Part shown: piece by piece, positions 15,245 through 22,911 of the stretch | How the letters are laid out: the number at the start of each line of letters is the position of its first letter | Numbering within the stretch: the stretch's first letter is position 1 | Source of the DNA: Fibrobacter sp. | GTDB taxonomy: Bacteria > Fibrobacterota > Fibrobacteria > Fibrobacterales > Fibrobacteraceae | Reading direction: 5' to 3' | DNA: 45,243 bases | NCBI GenBank assembly: GCA_024398835.1 | Contig: JAKSIK010000020.1 | Location: forward strand, 1-45,243 | The notes under the pieces: generated by a model | Database searches by the model: none | Seen by the model: only the letters and a program-made list of their open reading frames with translations | What the model was told of the DNA's origin: nothing | Program-made: the position numbers and the translations under genes

Positions 15245-15271
15245 CGCAAAAATAACGTCGAAACGAGTCTA

Positions 15272-16489
15272 TTACGTCGTGTATTCGGCGTTAATCTTCA
15301 CATAGCCGTAGCTCAAGTCGCAGGTGAATGCACTTGCGCTTGCGTTACCGATGTTCAGCACCAGCGTTACTTTGTACTCACGCTGACGAACAACATTCTT
15401 CAAAGCCACAGCTTCGTCTTCAGAAAGTTGAATGGGACGACCGCCTTCCAACACCTTCACATCGCCGAAGTACAAATCCGTATGTTCGGCAACCATGTTG
15501 CAACCGCTACTGCCGGCACTGCTGAGGATTCGGCCCCAGTTGGGGTCTTCGCCAAACATGGCGCACTTGGCCAGGTTGCTCGTGCCAATGAAGCGGGCCA
15601 TGCGGAGGGCTTCTTCGTGACTTTCCGCCTTCTCGATGCGGAGCTCAATGAGCTTTGTCGCGCCTTCGCCATCGCGGACGATATCCTTGGCGAGAGACTG
15701 CATCACCAACATCAAAGCAGCGCGGAATTCGCCCTGTTCGCTGATGCTCAAATCCTCATAGTGAAGACCGCTCATGCCGTTGGCCAAGAGAATGCAGGTA
15801 TCATTGGTGCTGGTATCGCCATCCACCGTGATGGCATTGAAGGAGTCCGCAATGTCTGCGCGGAATTCCGCAAAGAAGTCGATGGGGAGCGCAATGTCTG
15901 TAGTGATGAAGGCAAGCATGGTCGCCATGTTGGGGTGAATCATGCCGCTTCCCTTGCAGGCGCCACCGATGGTCACCACGCCCTTCTCGGTATGGACTTC
16001 CACCGCGTGGGATTTGAGGGCCAGGTCCGTGGTGAGAATTGCGCGACCGAATTCCTCGGAAGCATCGGCGTGAAGCTTCTCCACCAGTTTCGGGATGCCA
16101 GCCTCAATCTTATCCATGGGCATCAAGTGACCAATCACGCCCGTGCTGCAAACGAGAACACTCTTGGGAGTAAGGCCCAGAGCCTCTTCCGTCATGGTAG
16201 CCATGCGTTCGGCATCCTTGTAGCCCTGTTCGCCGGTGCAAGCGTTGGCGTTACCGCTGTTCACCACAACAGCTGTTGCAAAATGAGCGTGTTCCAAAGC
16301 GGCCTTGTCGTAAAGAACGGGAGCAGCCTTCACCTTGTTGGTGGTGAACACCGCAAAGCAGCGGGCGGCCTTCTCACTCTTGAGGAGAGCCATGTCCGCA
16401 TTGCCGCTGGCCTTGATTCCAGCGCAAATACCAGAAGCCGTAAAACCCTTGGGGGAGCAAACTCCGCCCTTATCCAACAAATTGTACAT
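15272..16489 (-). CDS. argJ: Glutamate N-acetyltransferase / amino-acid acetyltransferase
   Basis: 405-residue ArgJ, which moves the acetyl group from N-acetylornithine to glutamate (and in bifunctional forms uses acetyl-CoA) in arginine synthesis. It is an Ntn-type enzyme that cleaves itself into alpha and beta chains: the motif GSGMIHPNMATML is present, with cleavage expected before Thr190. Other signatures: TTNKVKAAPVLYD, VVNSGNANACTGEQG and the ending DLSYGYVKINAEYTT. The start at 16489 is chosen for the AGGAGA a few bases upstream and for family length; an in-frame ATG 11 codons earlier is unlikely. Divergent from greA, with 73 bp between the starts. No other arginine genes are in the window. 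Confidence 0.96.
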   Translation of the reverse strand: MYNLLDKGGVCSPKGFTASGICAGIKASGNADMALLKSEKAARCFAVFTTNKVKAAPVLYDKAALEHAHFATAVVVNSGNANACTGEQGYKDAERMATMTEEALGLTPKSVLVCSTGVIGHLMPMDKIEAGIPKLVEKLHADASEEFGRAILTTDLALKSHAVEVHTEKGVVTIGGACKGSGMIHPNMATMLAFITTDIALPIDFFAEFRADIADSFNAITVDGDTSTNDTCILLANGMSGLHYEDLSISEQGEFRAALMLVMQSLAKDIVRDGEGATKLIELRIEKAESHEEALRMARFIGTSNLAKCAMFGEDPNWGRILSSAGSSGCNMVAEHTDLYFGDVKVLEGGRPIQLSEDEAVALKNVVRQREYKVTLVLNIGNASASAFTCDLSYGYVKINAEYTT

Positions 16490-16562
16490 ACCATCTCCTA
16501 AAAAGATGTTTTTTGCGAACACTCATCCGCAAAGACCGGTTAAAATTTTTACTTTGTAGAGC

Positions 16563-17030
16563 ATGGATAAGATCAAGTTTACACAAGAAGCCTACGACAA
16601 GCTCATCAAAGACCTTGAAAATTTAAAAAATGTAGAACGCCCCCGCGTGTTGCAGGAATTGGTTGATGCCCGCGCACAGGGAGATTTGAGTGAAAACGCG
16701 GAATACCATGCCGCCAAGGAACGCCTCGCCTCCATCGACAACATCGAACTGCCGAAACTGCAAGACCAATTGGCCCGAGCCGAGGTCGTCGCCTTCGACC
16801 CGAACTGCGATTCCATCCGCTTTGGCGCAACCGTCACCCTCACCAACCTGAAGACCAAGAAGAACGTGACCTATATGCTGGTTTCCCCAGAAGAGGCCAA
16901 CGCCCTGGAAGGCAAAATCAGCTTCAAGAGCCCCATTGGCGCAGCCCTCATGGGCAAGAAGAAGGGCGAACAGGTGGAAGTGACCACCCCCAAGGGCGTG
17001 AACAAGTTCGAAGTCGTCGACTTCAAGTAA
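16563..17030 (+). CDS. greA: Transcription elongation factor GreA
   Basis: 155 residues, normal for GreA. The N-terminal coiled coil contains the tip motif GDLSENAEYHAAKE with the acidic residues that stimulate RNA cleavage in backtracked RNA polymerase. The C-terminal FKBP-like domain starts near residue 80 (SIRFGATVTLTNL) and ends PIGAALMGKKKGEQVEV. No strong ribosome binding site precedes the ATG. The next gene, holA, begins 3 bp after its stop, so the two are almost certainly co-transcribed. Confidence 0.96.
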   Translation: MDKIKFTQEAYDKLIKDLENLKNVERPRVLQELVDARAQGDLSENAEYHAAKERLASIDNIELPKLQDQLARAEVVAFDPNCDSIRFGATVTLTNLKTKKNVTYMLVSPEEANALEGKISFKSPIGAALMGKKKGEQVEVTTPKGVNKFEVVDFK

Positions 17031-17033
17031 TCT

Positions 17034-18008
17034 ATGATTGTCATCCTCATTGGTGAAGACCAGTTCAGCAAGGATATCCGCATAGACAAGTTCTTGTCTG
17101 ATGCCCTGGGCGACCGGAAGGATGACCCCATGTCCCGGCAGATTCTGTTTGCCACGGACACCAACATCCCCTCTATTGCGGCAACCGTCATCGAAGCCTG
17201 CGATAGCGTCTCCATGTTCTCGCCGGAGCAGGCCGTCGTTGTCCGCAAGGCCGAAGCCATGAAGGCCGACGACACCGCCGCCCTTGCCAAATGGCTCTCC
17301 CACGGGCCCAGTTGCAAGCTCCTGCTGGAATTCGAGAAGCTGGACGCCCGCGGCGAACTTTACAAGACGCTGAAGAAAATCGATTGCGAAATCGAGAAGT
17401 TCGAGGTGCCCAAGCAGTACAAGATGGCGGAGTGGATTTCATCCGTCATCCCCACCCACTTCAACAAAGCTATCGACCAGGCCGCCAGCCAATACCTGGC
17501 CGAAGCCCTCGGAACAGACACCAAGCTAGTTTGCGAGGAAGTGGAAAAAGTGCTCCTCTTCGCGCCCGACTGCAAAAAAATCACGCTGGACCTGGTCCGC
17601 ACCATGGTGGTGCCCCAGCGCGAAATGATTGCCTTTGAAATCAACGATTCCTTCGGCATGGCAGACGCCAAGGAATACACTCGGCATTTGAACGAGATGC
17701 TGAACAACGGCGTGAACGCCATCCAGATTGTGGGCTCTCTCTACCGCTATGCCGTGGATTTGCTGAACTTCCAGGCGCTTCTCGCCCAAGGTATCGCCCC
17801 CAACGATGCCGCCTCCAAAATCGGCAAGAACCCCTTCATCTTTGTAACAAAAGGGCGGGCACCTGAATGTGTCCGCCGCTGGCCGAAGCCAATTCTTTGC
17901 CGCGTCATTAGACGCCTGGCTGATTTGGATTATGAAATCAAGAGCGGTAAGTGCAGCACTCGCATGAGTCAGGAGCTTGCCCTCGCCGCCCTCGTCATCA
18001 GGAATTAG
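17034..18008 (+). CDS. holA: DNA polymerase III subunit delta
   Basis: 324-residue clamp-loader delta subunit, which opens the beta clamp for loading on DNA. The N-terminal Rossmann-like region (VILIGEDQFSKDIRIDKFL) aligns with the AAA+ lid-less fold of HolA. The middle VPKQYKMAEWISSVI, the segment ALGTDTKLVCEEVEKVLLFA and the C-terminal collar helices (NAIQIVGSLYRYAVDLLN; MSQELALAALVIRN) are typical. It follows greA by 3 bp. Its TAG stop (18006-18008) overlaps the stop of the convergent DUF3078 gene in a TTAG tetranucleotide. Confidence 0.9.
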   Translation: MIVILIGEDQFSKDIRIDKFLSDALGDRKDDPMSRQILFATDTNIPSIAATVIEACDSVSMFSPEQAVVVRKAEAMKADDTAALAKWLSHGPSCKLLLEFEKLDARGELYKTLKKIDCEIEKFEVPKQYKMAEWISSVIPTHFNKAIDQAASQYLAEALGTDTKLVCEEVEKVLLFAPDCKKITLDLVRTMVVPQREMIAFEINDSFGMADAKEYTRHLNEMLNNGVNAIQIVGSLYRYAVDLLNFQALLAQGIAPNDAASKIGKNPFIFVTKGRAPECVRRWPKPILCRVIRRLADLDYEIKSGKCSTRMSQELALAALVIRN

Positions 18009-18877
18009 AACCAGCGCCAAATCAAGCCGAAGAGCACCTTGCTCTCGTACTGGGCATCCACATCCAGGTCCTTGTCATAAGCCATATCGAAGCCTGTCTC
18101 AAGCGTAATGAACGGAGCGAGGATGATGGAGAGGGTGTTTTCCCACTTGCCGTCAATCTCATCCACACCCTTGAAGTTCACGAAGGCCCACAAGCGGGTG
18201 TTGAAAGCTACGATGTCGGAGAGATTGTACTTGAACTCCGTGATGCTTTCCAAGCCCATTTCATCCTTGAATCCCTCCACCTTATCTTCCGTATCCGGAT
18301 CGTCAGCGAAGCCGTAGCCATCGGAGATGGTCATACGGTTAGCAAAACCGATGCGCTGGGAGAACATGTCGTTAGGAATATAGGCAAGACCAGCCACCTG
18401 AGTTTCGTAGGCAGGGTCCATGAAGCTGGAAACGGGCTTCTTGATTTCCTTGCCGTTTTCATCTTCACTGTAGGCGTATCCGCTCATGAACTGGGTTTCA
18501 AAGCGGTTGCCGATGTAGGGCTTCAAGACTTCCGTCATGTTGAAGTCCAGTGTGGATTCCCAGAAAATCTTGTCGGAAGACTTGCGCTTGCCAAGGCCGT
18601 CGGTCCATGTCTGACCCAGTTCCAAGTCGATGAGGTTACGCCAGTTGGCCACCTTCCACTTACCCTGCACGTCGGCATGGTAACTGACCAACCAGTTGTA
18701 GTTGGAGGTTCCGTCCTGCTGCCAGTTGCTGAAGTTGTACCAGTTGTACTTGACACTGGCAACCACGTCGGCAGTCCAGTTTTCCGGAAGAGCGCCTTCG
18801 AACATGCCGCCTTCTGCAAAAGCAGCGGAAGCACTGATGAGGGCAGCGCAGCCAATCGCAAACAATGATTTTTTCAT
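18005..18877 (-). CDS. DUF3078 outer-membrane protein
   Basis: 290 residues with a clear Sec signal peptide (MKKSLFAIGCAALISASAAF, cut after AFA). The mature N-terminus, ENWTADVVASVKYNWYNFSN followed by WQQDGTSNYNWLVSYHADV, is the hallmark of DUF3078 proteins of Bacteroidetes and Fibrobacteres, which are predicted beta-barrels of unknown function. The barrel ends in VLFGLIWRWF, with an aromatic C-terminus for Bam recognition. AAAGGGAT before the ATG at 18877 supports the start; an in-frame ATG eight codons earlier would spoil the signal peptide. Monocistronic as far as can be seen. Confidence 0.88.
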   Translation of the reverse strand: MKKSLFAIGCAALISASAAFAEGGMFEGALPENWTADVVASVKYNWYNFSNWQQDGTSNYNWLVSYHADVQGKWKVANWRNLIDLELGQTWTDGLGKRKSSDKIFWESTLDFNMTEVLKPYIGNRFETQFMSGYAYSEDENGKEIKKPVSSFMDPAYETQVAGLAYIPNDMFSQRIGFANRMTISDGYGFADDPDTEDKVEGFKDEMGLESITEFKYNLSDIVAFNTRLWAFVNFKGVDEIDGKWENTLSIILAPFITLETGFDMAYDKDLDVDAQYESKVLFGLIWRWF

Positions 18878-19033
18878 TTTGATCCCTTTGATTTTGCCCA
18901 AACAGGGGCGTTACGTTGTTTACGCCAAAGATAGCTCTTTTATACAAGGGGTTGGACAATTGGGTTCAAGGTTTCGGGAAAATGTGACGCAAATCCCATT
19001 TTTGGGACCGGGGATTGCTATTATTTGGCTAGA

Positions 19034-19618
19034 ATGTTCAACCGCTCGCTAATCGTTTTTATCTTGGCAATGCTGCTCTCCGCGGCGTGTTTCGCTGCAG
19101 AATCAAGCGCAAGCCTCGCAAGCGCAAACGATGGGTCGGGCGCAAAAGACAATTCGGGTGCAAAAACCGCGCCAGCCCCTAGCAACTGGCGGTTCGAGGC
19201 GGGCTTTGCCGCTGGCGACCCCACGCCCGTGAACATCATCGCGGGCATCGGCTACAAGCCCTTCATCATGCGCGTTCAGGGCATGGGCGTCCACAAAGGG
19301 GATAACGACTACTGGTGCGGATTCCGCGGCAGCCTGGGCGTCACATTCTTCCGCGACCTCCCCTTCTCCATGGATTTTGGCGTAGGCGGCGGCTACCAGT
19401 TTGCAGAGGCCCCCAACGGCATTCACCAGGCTCTGAATAAAGCCAACGGCGGCATTTTCGTCTACCCCTACAATTACGAAGAATCCGCAGATGTCTCTGC
19501 AGAAGTCTGGATTCATTTGTTCGGATTCTTCACCCAGATTGCCTACCCGGTCCACTTCTTCATGGACCATGACACGCCCACCATCATCTGGCGGGCAGGG
19601 TATCTGGCGGAGTTTTAG
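19034..19618 (+). CDS. Small exported protein, probable outer-membrane barrel
   Basis: 194 residues. Signal peptide MFNRSLIVFILAMLLSAACF, cut after CFA; then an Ala/Ser/Asp-rich low-complexity linker (residues ~22-50) and Gly/aromatic strands (WRFEAGFAAGDPTP, FRGSLGVTFFRD, MDFGVGGGYQF), ending WRAGYLAEF. The length suits an 8-strand barrel. The ATG at 19034 gives the best signal peptide. A perfect inverted repeat, TCCCATTTTTGGGA, lies about 30 bp upstream and may be regulatory. Function unknown. Convergent with the YoeB toxin gene, 19 bp apart. Confidence 0.7.
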   Translation: MFNRSLIVFILAMLLSAACFAAESSASLASANDGSGAKDNSGAKTAPAPSNWRFEAGFAAGDPTPVNIIAGIGYKPFIMRVQGMGVHKGDNDYWCGFRGSLGVTFFRDLPFSMDFGVGGGYQFAEAPNGIHQALNKANGGIFVYPYNYEESADVSAEVWIHLFGFFTQIAYPVHFFMDHDTPTIIWRAGYLAEF

Positions 19619-19637
19619 GGTTGCGAATCTGTCTCGG

Positions 19638-19901
19638 TCACTCGTCGTAATGTCCCTTGCAGGAAATCACGTCGATGACGTCTCCATTGACCCGATAGAC
19701 TAGGCGATTTGTATCGTCAATCCGGCGACTCCAAAAGCCTGCAAGCCTTCCCTTCAAGGGTTCCGGTTTGCCGATTCCATCCTCGGCACTTCGCTCCACA
19801 TCTTTCAGAAGTTGATTGATGCGCTTAAGGGTTTTCTTGTCTTGGGACTGCCAGTACACGTAGTCGCTAAAGGCGATTTCAGAAAAAGCTATTTTACTCA
19901 T
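19638..19901 (-). CDS. Txe/YoeB family mRNA interferase toxin
   Basis: 87-residue toxin of the YoeB type, which binds the ribosomal A site and cleaves mRNA. The family pattern is complete: FSDYVYWQSQDKKTLKRINQ, LLKDVERSA, GKPEPLKGRLAGFWSRRIDD, NRLVYRV and the C-terminal GHY catalytic His-Tyr. Active-site Glu (in KPEPLK) and Arg (in SRRI) are present, so the toxin should be active. Its ATG overlaps the antitoxin stop by 8 bp (ATGAGTAA), the usual coupling. It is the second gene of a RelB-YoeB operon read on the minus strand. Confidence 0.95.
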   Translation of the reverse strand: MSKIAFSEIAFSDYVYWQSQDKKTLKRINQLLKDVERSAEDGIGKPEPLKGRLAGFWSRRIDDTNRLVYRVNGDVIDVISCKGHYDE

Positions 19902-20169
19902 CCGCCATAGCCTCCAACTCGTCCATAGTCTTTACGATAACCTTTCCCGCCTTGATGGCGGCGGCACTTTCTTCCAGGAACTTCATGTTGCTTTCGCTAT
20001 AGAAGGGGTCCGGGAGAGAGATGTCGAAAGGGATGCGGTTTTCTCTGAGAACCGCCTTGACGAACAAGTTGAGGGCGGAGGATGTGGACAGCCCCACCTT
20101 TTCGCAGAACTTGTCGAAACGTTCCTTATCCCTGGTTTCGATTCGTGCGGAAATTGTAGAAAGAGCCAT
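19894..20169 (-). CDS. RelB/DinJ family antitoxin
   Basis: 91 residues from the ATG at 20169. The N-terminus MALSTISARIETRDKERFDK and CEKVGLSTSSALNLFVKAVL form the ribbon-helix-helix DNA-binding domain of RelB/DinJ; the C-terminal part (SNMKFLEESAAAIKAGKVIV) wraps and inhibits the toxin. GGAGG stands 7 bp before the ATG. A second in-frame ATG at 20253 also has a strong AGGAGG and would add 28 residues (MAESAALCQNGLQIASEC and on). I prefer 20169 because family members start there and because the operator palindromes lie between the two starts. It represses its own operon together with YoeB. Confidence 0.92.
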   Translation of the reverse strand: MALSTISARIETRDKERFDKFCEKVGLSTSSALNLFVKAVLRENRIPFDISLPDPFYSESNMKFLEESAAAIKAGKVIVKTMDELEAMADE

Positions 20170-20191
20170 AGTCAAACCTCCATTTTCCGAC

Positions 20192-20222
20192 AATGTAATA
20201 CATTCGCTTGCAATTTGCAAGC
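20192..20222 (-). promoter_or_regulatory. Double palindromic operator and promoter of relB-yoeB
   Basis: Two adjacent perfect palindromes upstream of the antitoxin: AATGTA-A-TACATT (20192-20204) and GCTTGCAA-T-TTGCAAGC (20206-20222), centres 16 bp apart. On the minus strand TTGCAA, a 17-bp spacer and TACATT make a plausible promoter inside them, leaving a short leader before the GGAGG of the antitoxin. Ribbon-helix-helix antitoxins bind such inverted repeats, so autoregulation is expected. Confidence 0.65.
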
Positions 20223-20420
20223 CATTTTGACACAATGCAGCTGATTCTGCCATTTTTCCTCCTGTTTTAGAGTGATTTTTGAGTAATTGGTGAATTTTGG
20301 ATATAATGACGAAACATTCTCTACACAGCGCGTAGGGAATATTCTTTCTATGGTTGATATCAATCAACGCAATTAGATGACTTAAATCAATTTGGGCATA
20401 TCATCTCCAGTTGAAAAAAA

Positions 20421-20500
20421 AGAAAAACACCTGAATTTTTCAGGTGTCTGGAGAGTTTCAACGCTCGGGCAGATAATTGAATTTATACGAAATCTGTCAA
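20421..20500 (-). ncRNA. Putative ~50-nt RNA unit, copy 1 (promoter to terminator)
   Basis: On the minus strand: TTGACA (20495-20500), a 16-bp spacer, AATTAT (20473-20478), a conserved stretch CCCGAGCGTTG then CTCTCC, and a terminator with a perfect 9-bp stem ACACCTGAA / TTCAGGTGT (20427-20447) plus T-tract. The transcript would be about 45-50 nt and too short for a gene. A near-identical unit lies at 22771-22853. It sits ~250 bp upstream of the relB-yoeB operon, same strand. It may be an independent small RNA or an attenuated leader. The remaining parts of 20223-20648 show no gene. Confidence 0.6.
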
Positions 20501-20648
20501 GAGCAACTTTGTAAAAGATGTGTAAAATTGCGGATGACTTTTTCAAATTTGACTACGAATTCAAATTTGCTTTTCAATGCGCCGACAAATTTATTTGGTA
20601 CTTCTGCAACCTTCCCTTAAATGGATAACAAGAGCCACTGCAAAAAAA

Positions 20649-21644
20649 TTAATACGTTCCGAGCAGCTGACGGACTTTTTCCATCATGGGCTTGGACTTG
20701 GCTCTTGCCTTCTCTTTGCCATAGGCGAGAATCTTGTCGATTTCTTCCGTGTGGTTCAGGAGATAGAAGTACTTTTCGCGAGCGGCGCCCAAGTGTTCTT
20801 CCAGCACTGCCTGGAGTTCCTGCTTAGCGTGGCCCCAGCCCATGCCACCAGCGCGATAGCGGGCGGCGAGAGCCTCCGTCTGTTCCGGCGTTGCGAACAA
20901 CTTATAAAGTTTGAACACGTTGCAGGTATCTGGATCCTTGGGTTCCTCGATGCCCTGAGAGTTCGTGACAATCTTACCAATCTTCTTCTTCAAGGCCTTG
21001 CTTTCGAGGAAGATGTCGATGACATTGTCATAGGACTTGCTCATCTTGCGGCCGTCGAGGCCCGGAATGATTCCCGTGGATTCCTGGAACACAGGTTCCG
21101 GAACGGTGAACACGTCTTCGCCAAAGTGCTTGTTGAACTTGATGGCGATGTCGCGGGCAAATTCCACATGCTGCTTCTGGTCCTTCCCCACCGGGACGAT
21201 GTCCGCGTTAAACATCAAAATGTCCGCATCCATGAGGCACGGGTAGCAATAGAGGCCCATGTTCACGTTGGCATCGGCATCTTCGCCGGCGGCAGTGTTG
21301 GCTTCCACCTTCGCCTTGTAGGCGTGGGCGCGGTTCATGAAGCCCTTTGGCGTGAAGCAGCTGAGCGCCCAGCTGAGTTCGAAAATTTCGGGAATGTCGC
21401 TTTGCTTGTAGAAGAGGCCTTCTTCCGGATTCAAGCCGAGGGCAAGCCAGGTGGCCGCAATCTTGTAGATGTTGGCACGCATTTCAGCGCCGTTCTGCAC
21501 CGTGGTGAGGGCGTGATAGTCAGCGATGAAATAGACGGTGTCGTAGGTCTTGGAAAGTTCAAGAGCGGGGCGAATTGCGCCCAGATAGTTGCCGAGGTGC
21601 GGCGTGCCGGTGGGCTTGATGCCCGTAAGAGAAACTTTTTTCAT
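20649..21644 (-). CDS. trpS: Tryptophanyl-tRNA synthetase
   Basis: 331-residue class I synthetase charging tRNA-Trp. The N-terminus MKKVSLTGIKPTGTPHLGNY contains the HIGH equivalent (HLGN, 16-19); KMSKS is at 200-204 in GLDGRKMSKSYDN. The C-terminal helical anticodon-binding part ends MMEKVRQLLGTY. Full length. No clear ribosome binding site is seen before the ATG at 21644. The stop of the upstream rpn gene lies only 19 bp before it, so trpS may now depend partly on transcription through that accessory gene. Confidence 0.97.
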   Translation of the reverse strand: MKKVSLTGIKPTGTPHLGNYLGAIRPALELSKTYDTVYFIADYHALTTVQNGAEMRANIYKIAATWLALGLNPEEGLFYKQSDIPEIFELSWALSCFTPKGFMNRAHAYKAKVEANTAAGEDADANVNMGLYCYPCLMDADILMFNADIVPVGKDQKQHVEFARDIAIKFNKHFGEDVFTVPEPVFQESTGIIPGLDGRKMSKSYDNVIDIFLESKALKKKIGKIVTNSQGIEEPKDPDTCNVFKLYKLFATPEQTEALAARYRAGGMGWGHAKQELQAVLEEHLGAAREKYFYLLNHTEEIDKILAYGKEKARAKSKPMMEKVRQLLGTY

Positions 21645-21663
21645 AAGTTGAAATATAGAAAAA

Positions 21664-22704
21664 CTAATGCTTGCATGAAGTTTCGAACTTTTTGCGAATC
21701 TTCTGAAGCACCTCGTCAGACACTCCTAATGATTTTGCCACATTCAAAGCATCTTCCAAGCCCTGCGTTTTTCCCTGCTGAATTCCCTGCTGAATTCCCT
21801 GTTGGATTCCCTGCTGGATTCCCTGCTGGATTCCCTGCTGGATGCCTTGTTGGACGCCTTCTTCACGGCCAAGGGCTACACCATCAGCGATGCGAACATC
21901 CCATTCATCTTGAGTCACCATTTCCTTAGCCTGCCTTTTCAAAAGTTCATCACTTGCCGAATCGACGCGAATTCGGTCTAGAGCCCGGGCGAAAACAGCC
22001 TCCCCAAAATCCGACAAATCCTCACTGCTGCCCGCATTGGCCAGCAAGTAGAGCCACTTGTCCTCATGGGACTTGAACTTCTTGCGAATTTCAACGAACT
22101 GCGGCAAATCAACTATAATGTATTTAATTTTGTCAGAAATGGGAAGAGTTCGTCCTTGAGACAACGCATTTTCACTATAGAGAGACCAAGTATCCCGATA
22201 ATCACCGCTTTTATCAAGCGGATGGAAATTGCAAATCCAGATGGAAATCACTTCCGGGAGTTGATAACGGCGGCGTCTGCGTTCATTCTTGTCTAAAGAC
22301 TTGAATTTAGGAGAATCATCCATTTTCTGTTTTCCCTTGATGGCAAGGAAGGCGCTATAGAGCAGCACCCGATCCACAAAAAAGGAATGCTTGGCCCGTT
22401 GGAGTTCAATATCCAGAAATCGCTCGTCCTCCGTCCAAGCATGGATATCGAAAATCACCGTCTTCGGCTCTGGAATGCGGAACTTCATCGGGTCCTCAAA
22501 AGTGTATTCCAAAGTGCTGATGCGTCGCCCCTCCGGGAGGCGGAGGATGCTGTTCAGAAAATCTTTGAGGGCCTCTGGCTCCTCCAGGAAGGCCTTGAAC
22601 GCCGGATCATAGGTAAGATCCAGGTAGGTTTTCCCCTGAAGAATGACCGGGATTTCGCGTTGCAGCTTTGTGCCTTGAGTCTTTTTGCGTTGGGTGTTTG
22701 ACAT
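21664..22704 (-). CDS. Rpn family PD-(D/E)XK nuclease (copy 1)
   Basis: 346-residue member of the Rpn/PDDEXK transposase-like nuclease family (YhgA-like), linked elsewhere to RecA-independent recombination and phage defence. The motif YLDLTYDPAFKAFLEEPE near residue 27 replaces the usual DPTFD..FK; the nuclease core is FDIHAW (D86) with FLDIELQRA (E100, Q102). The C-terminus holds QQGI repeated six to seven times (about residues 284-311), then a short helical end. The repeat is encoded by seven 12-bp units, which keep the frame when their number changes. AAAAGGAG precedes the ATG at 22704. A promoter-RNA-terminator unit lies 66 bp upstream on the same strand. Confidence 0.92.
   Translation of the reverse strand: MSNTQRKKTQGTKLQREIPVILQGKTYLDLTYDPAFKAFLEEPEALKDFLNSILRLPEGRRISTLEYTFEDPMKFRIPEPKTVIFDIHAWTEDERFLDIELQRAKHSFFVDRVLLYSAFLAIKGKQKMDDSPKFKSLDKNERRRRRYQLPEVISIWICNFHPLDKSGDYRDTWSLYSENALSQGRTLPISDKIKYIIVDLPQFVEIRKKFKSHEDKWLYLLANAGSSEDLSDFGEAVFARALDRIRVDSASDELLKRQAKEMVTQDEWDVRIADGVALGREEGVQQGIQQGIQQGIQQGIQQGIQQGIQQGKTQGLEDALNVAKSLGVSDEVLQKIRKKFETSCKH
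21770..21853 (-). repeat. 12-bp tandem repeat inside rpn copy 1
   Basis: Seven consecutive 12-bp units, consensus ATTCCCTGCTGG on the plus strand, the outer ones degenerate. On the coding strand each unit encodes Gln-Gln-Gly-Ile. Slippage would add or remove four residues without frameshift. Confidence 0.95.
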
Positions 22705-22770
22705 GAGTTCTCCTTTTGAGTTGATTCAGTTTGATGTTCAACTTCCGCCAGGGCATAGTTTGCCTTAACG

Positions 22771-22853
22771 AAAAACACCTGAATAATTTCAGGTGTTCAG
22801 GAGAGTATTCCAACGCTCGGGACAGATAATAGAATTTATATGTAATCTGTCAA
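22771..22853 (-). ncRNA. Putative ~50-nt RNA unit, copy 2 (promoter to terminator)
   Basis: Minus strand: TTGACA (22848-22853), a 16-bp spacer, TATTAT (22826-22831), then GTCCCGAGCGTTGG, CTCTCC and a terminator stem ACACCTGAA / TTCAGGTGT (22775-22796) with five T. Apart from the loop and a few positions it equals copy 1 at 20421-20500, including TTTTACA upstream of the -35. It lies 66 bp before the rpn gene. The promoter here is close to consensus, and the terminator implies a stable short RNA rather than a simple mRNA leader. Confidence 0.65.
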
Positions 22854-22911
22854 GGGTTAGAATGTAAAAAGATTGTAAAAGCAGTAGCATTAAAATCACT
22901 TGCCGGGTGGC

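Noticed and set aside
20577..21929. 450-codon plus-strand frame opposite trpS and rpn
   Set aside because: Spans two real genes and their gap; the composition is that of an antisense shadow.
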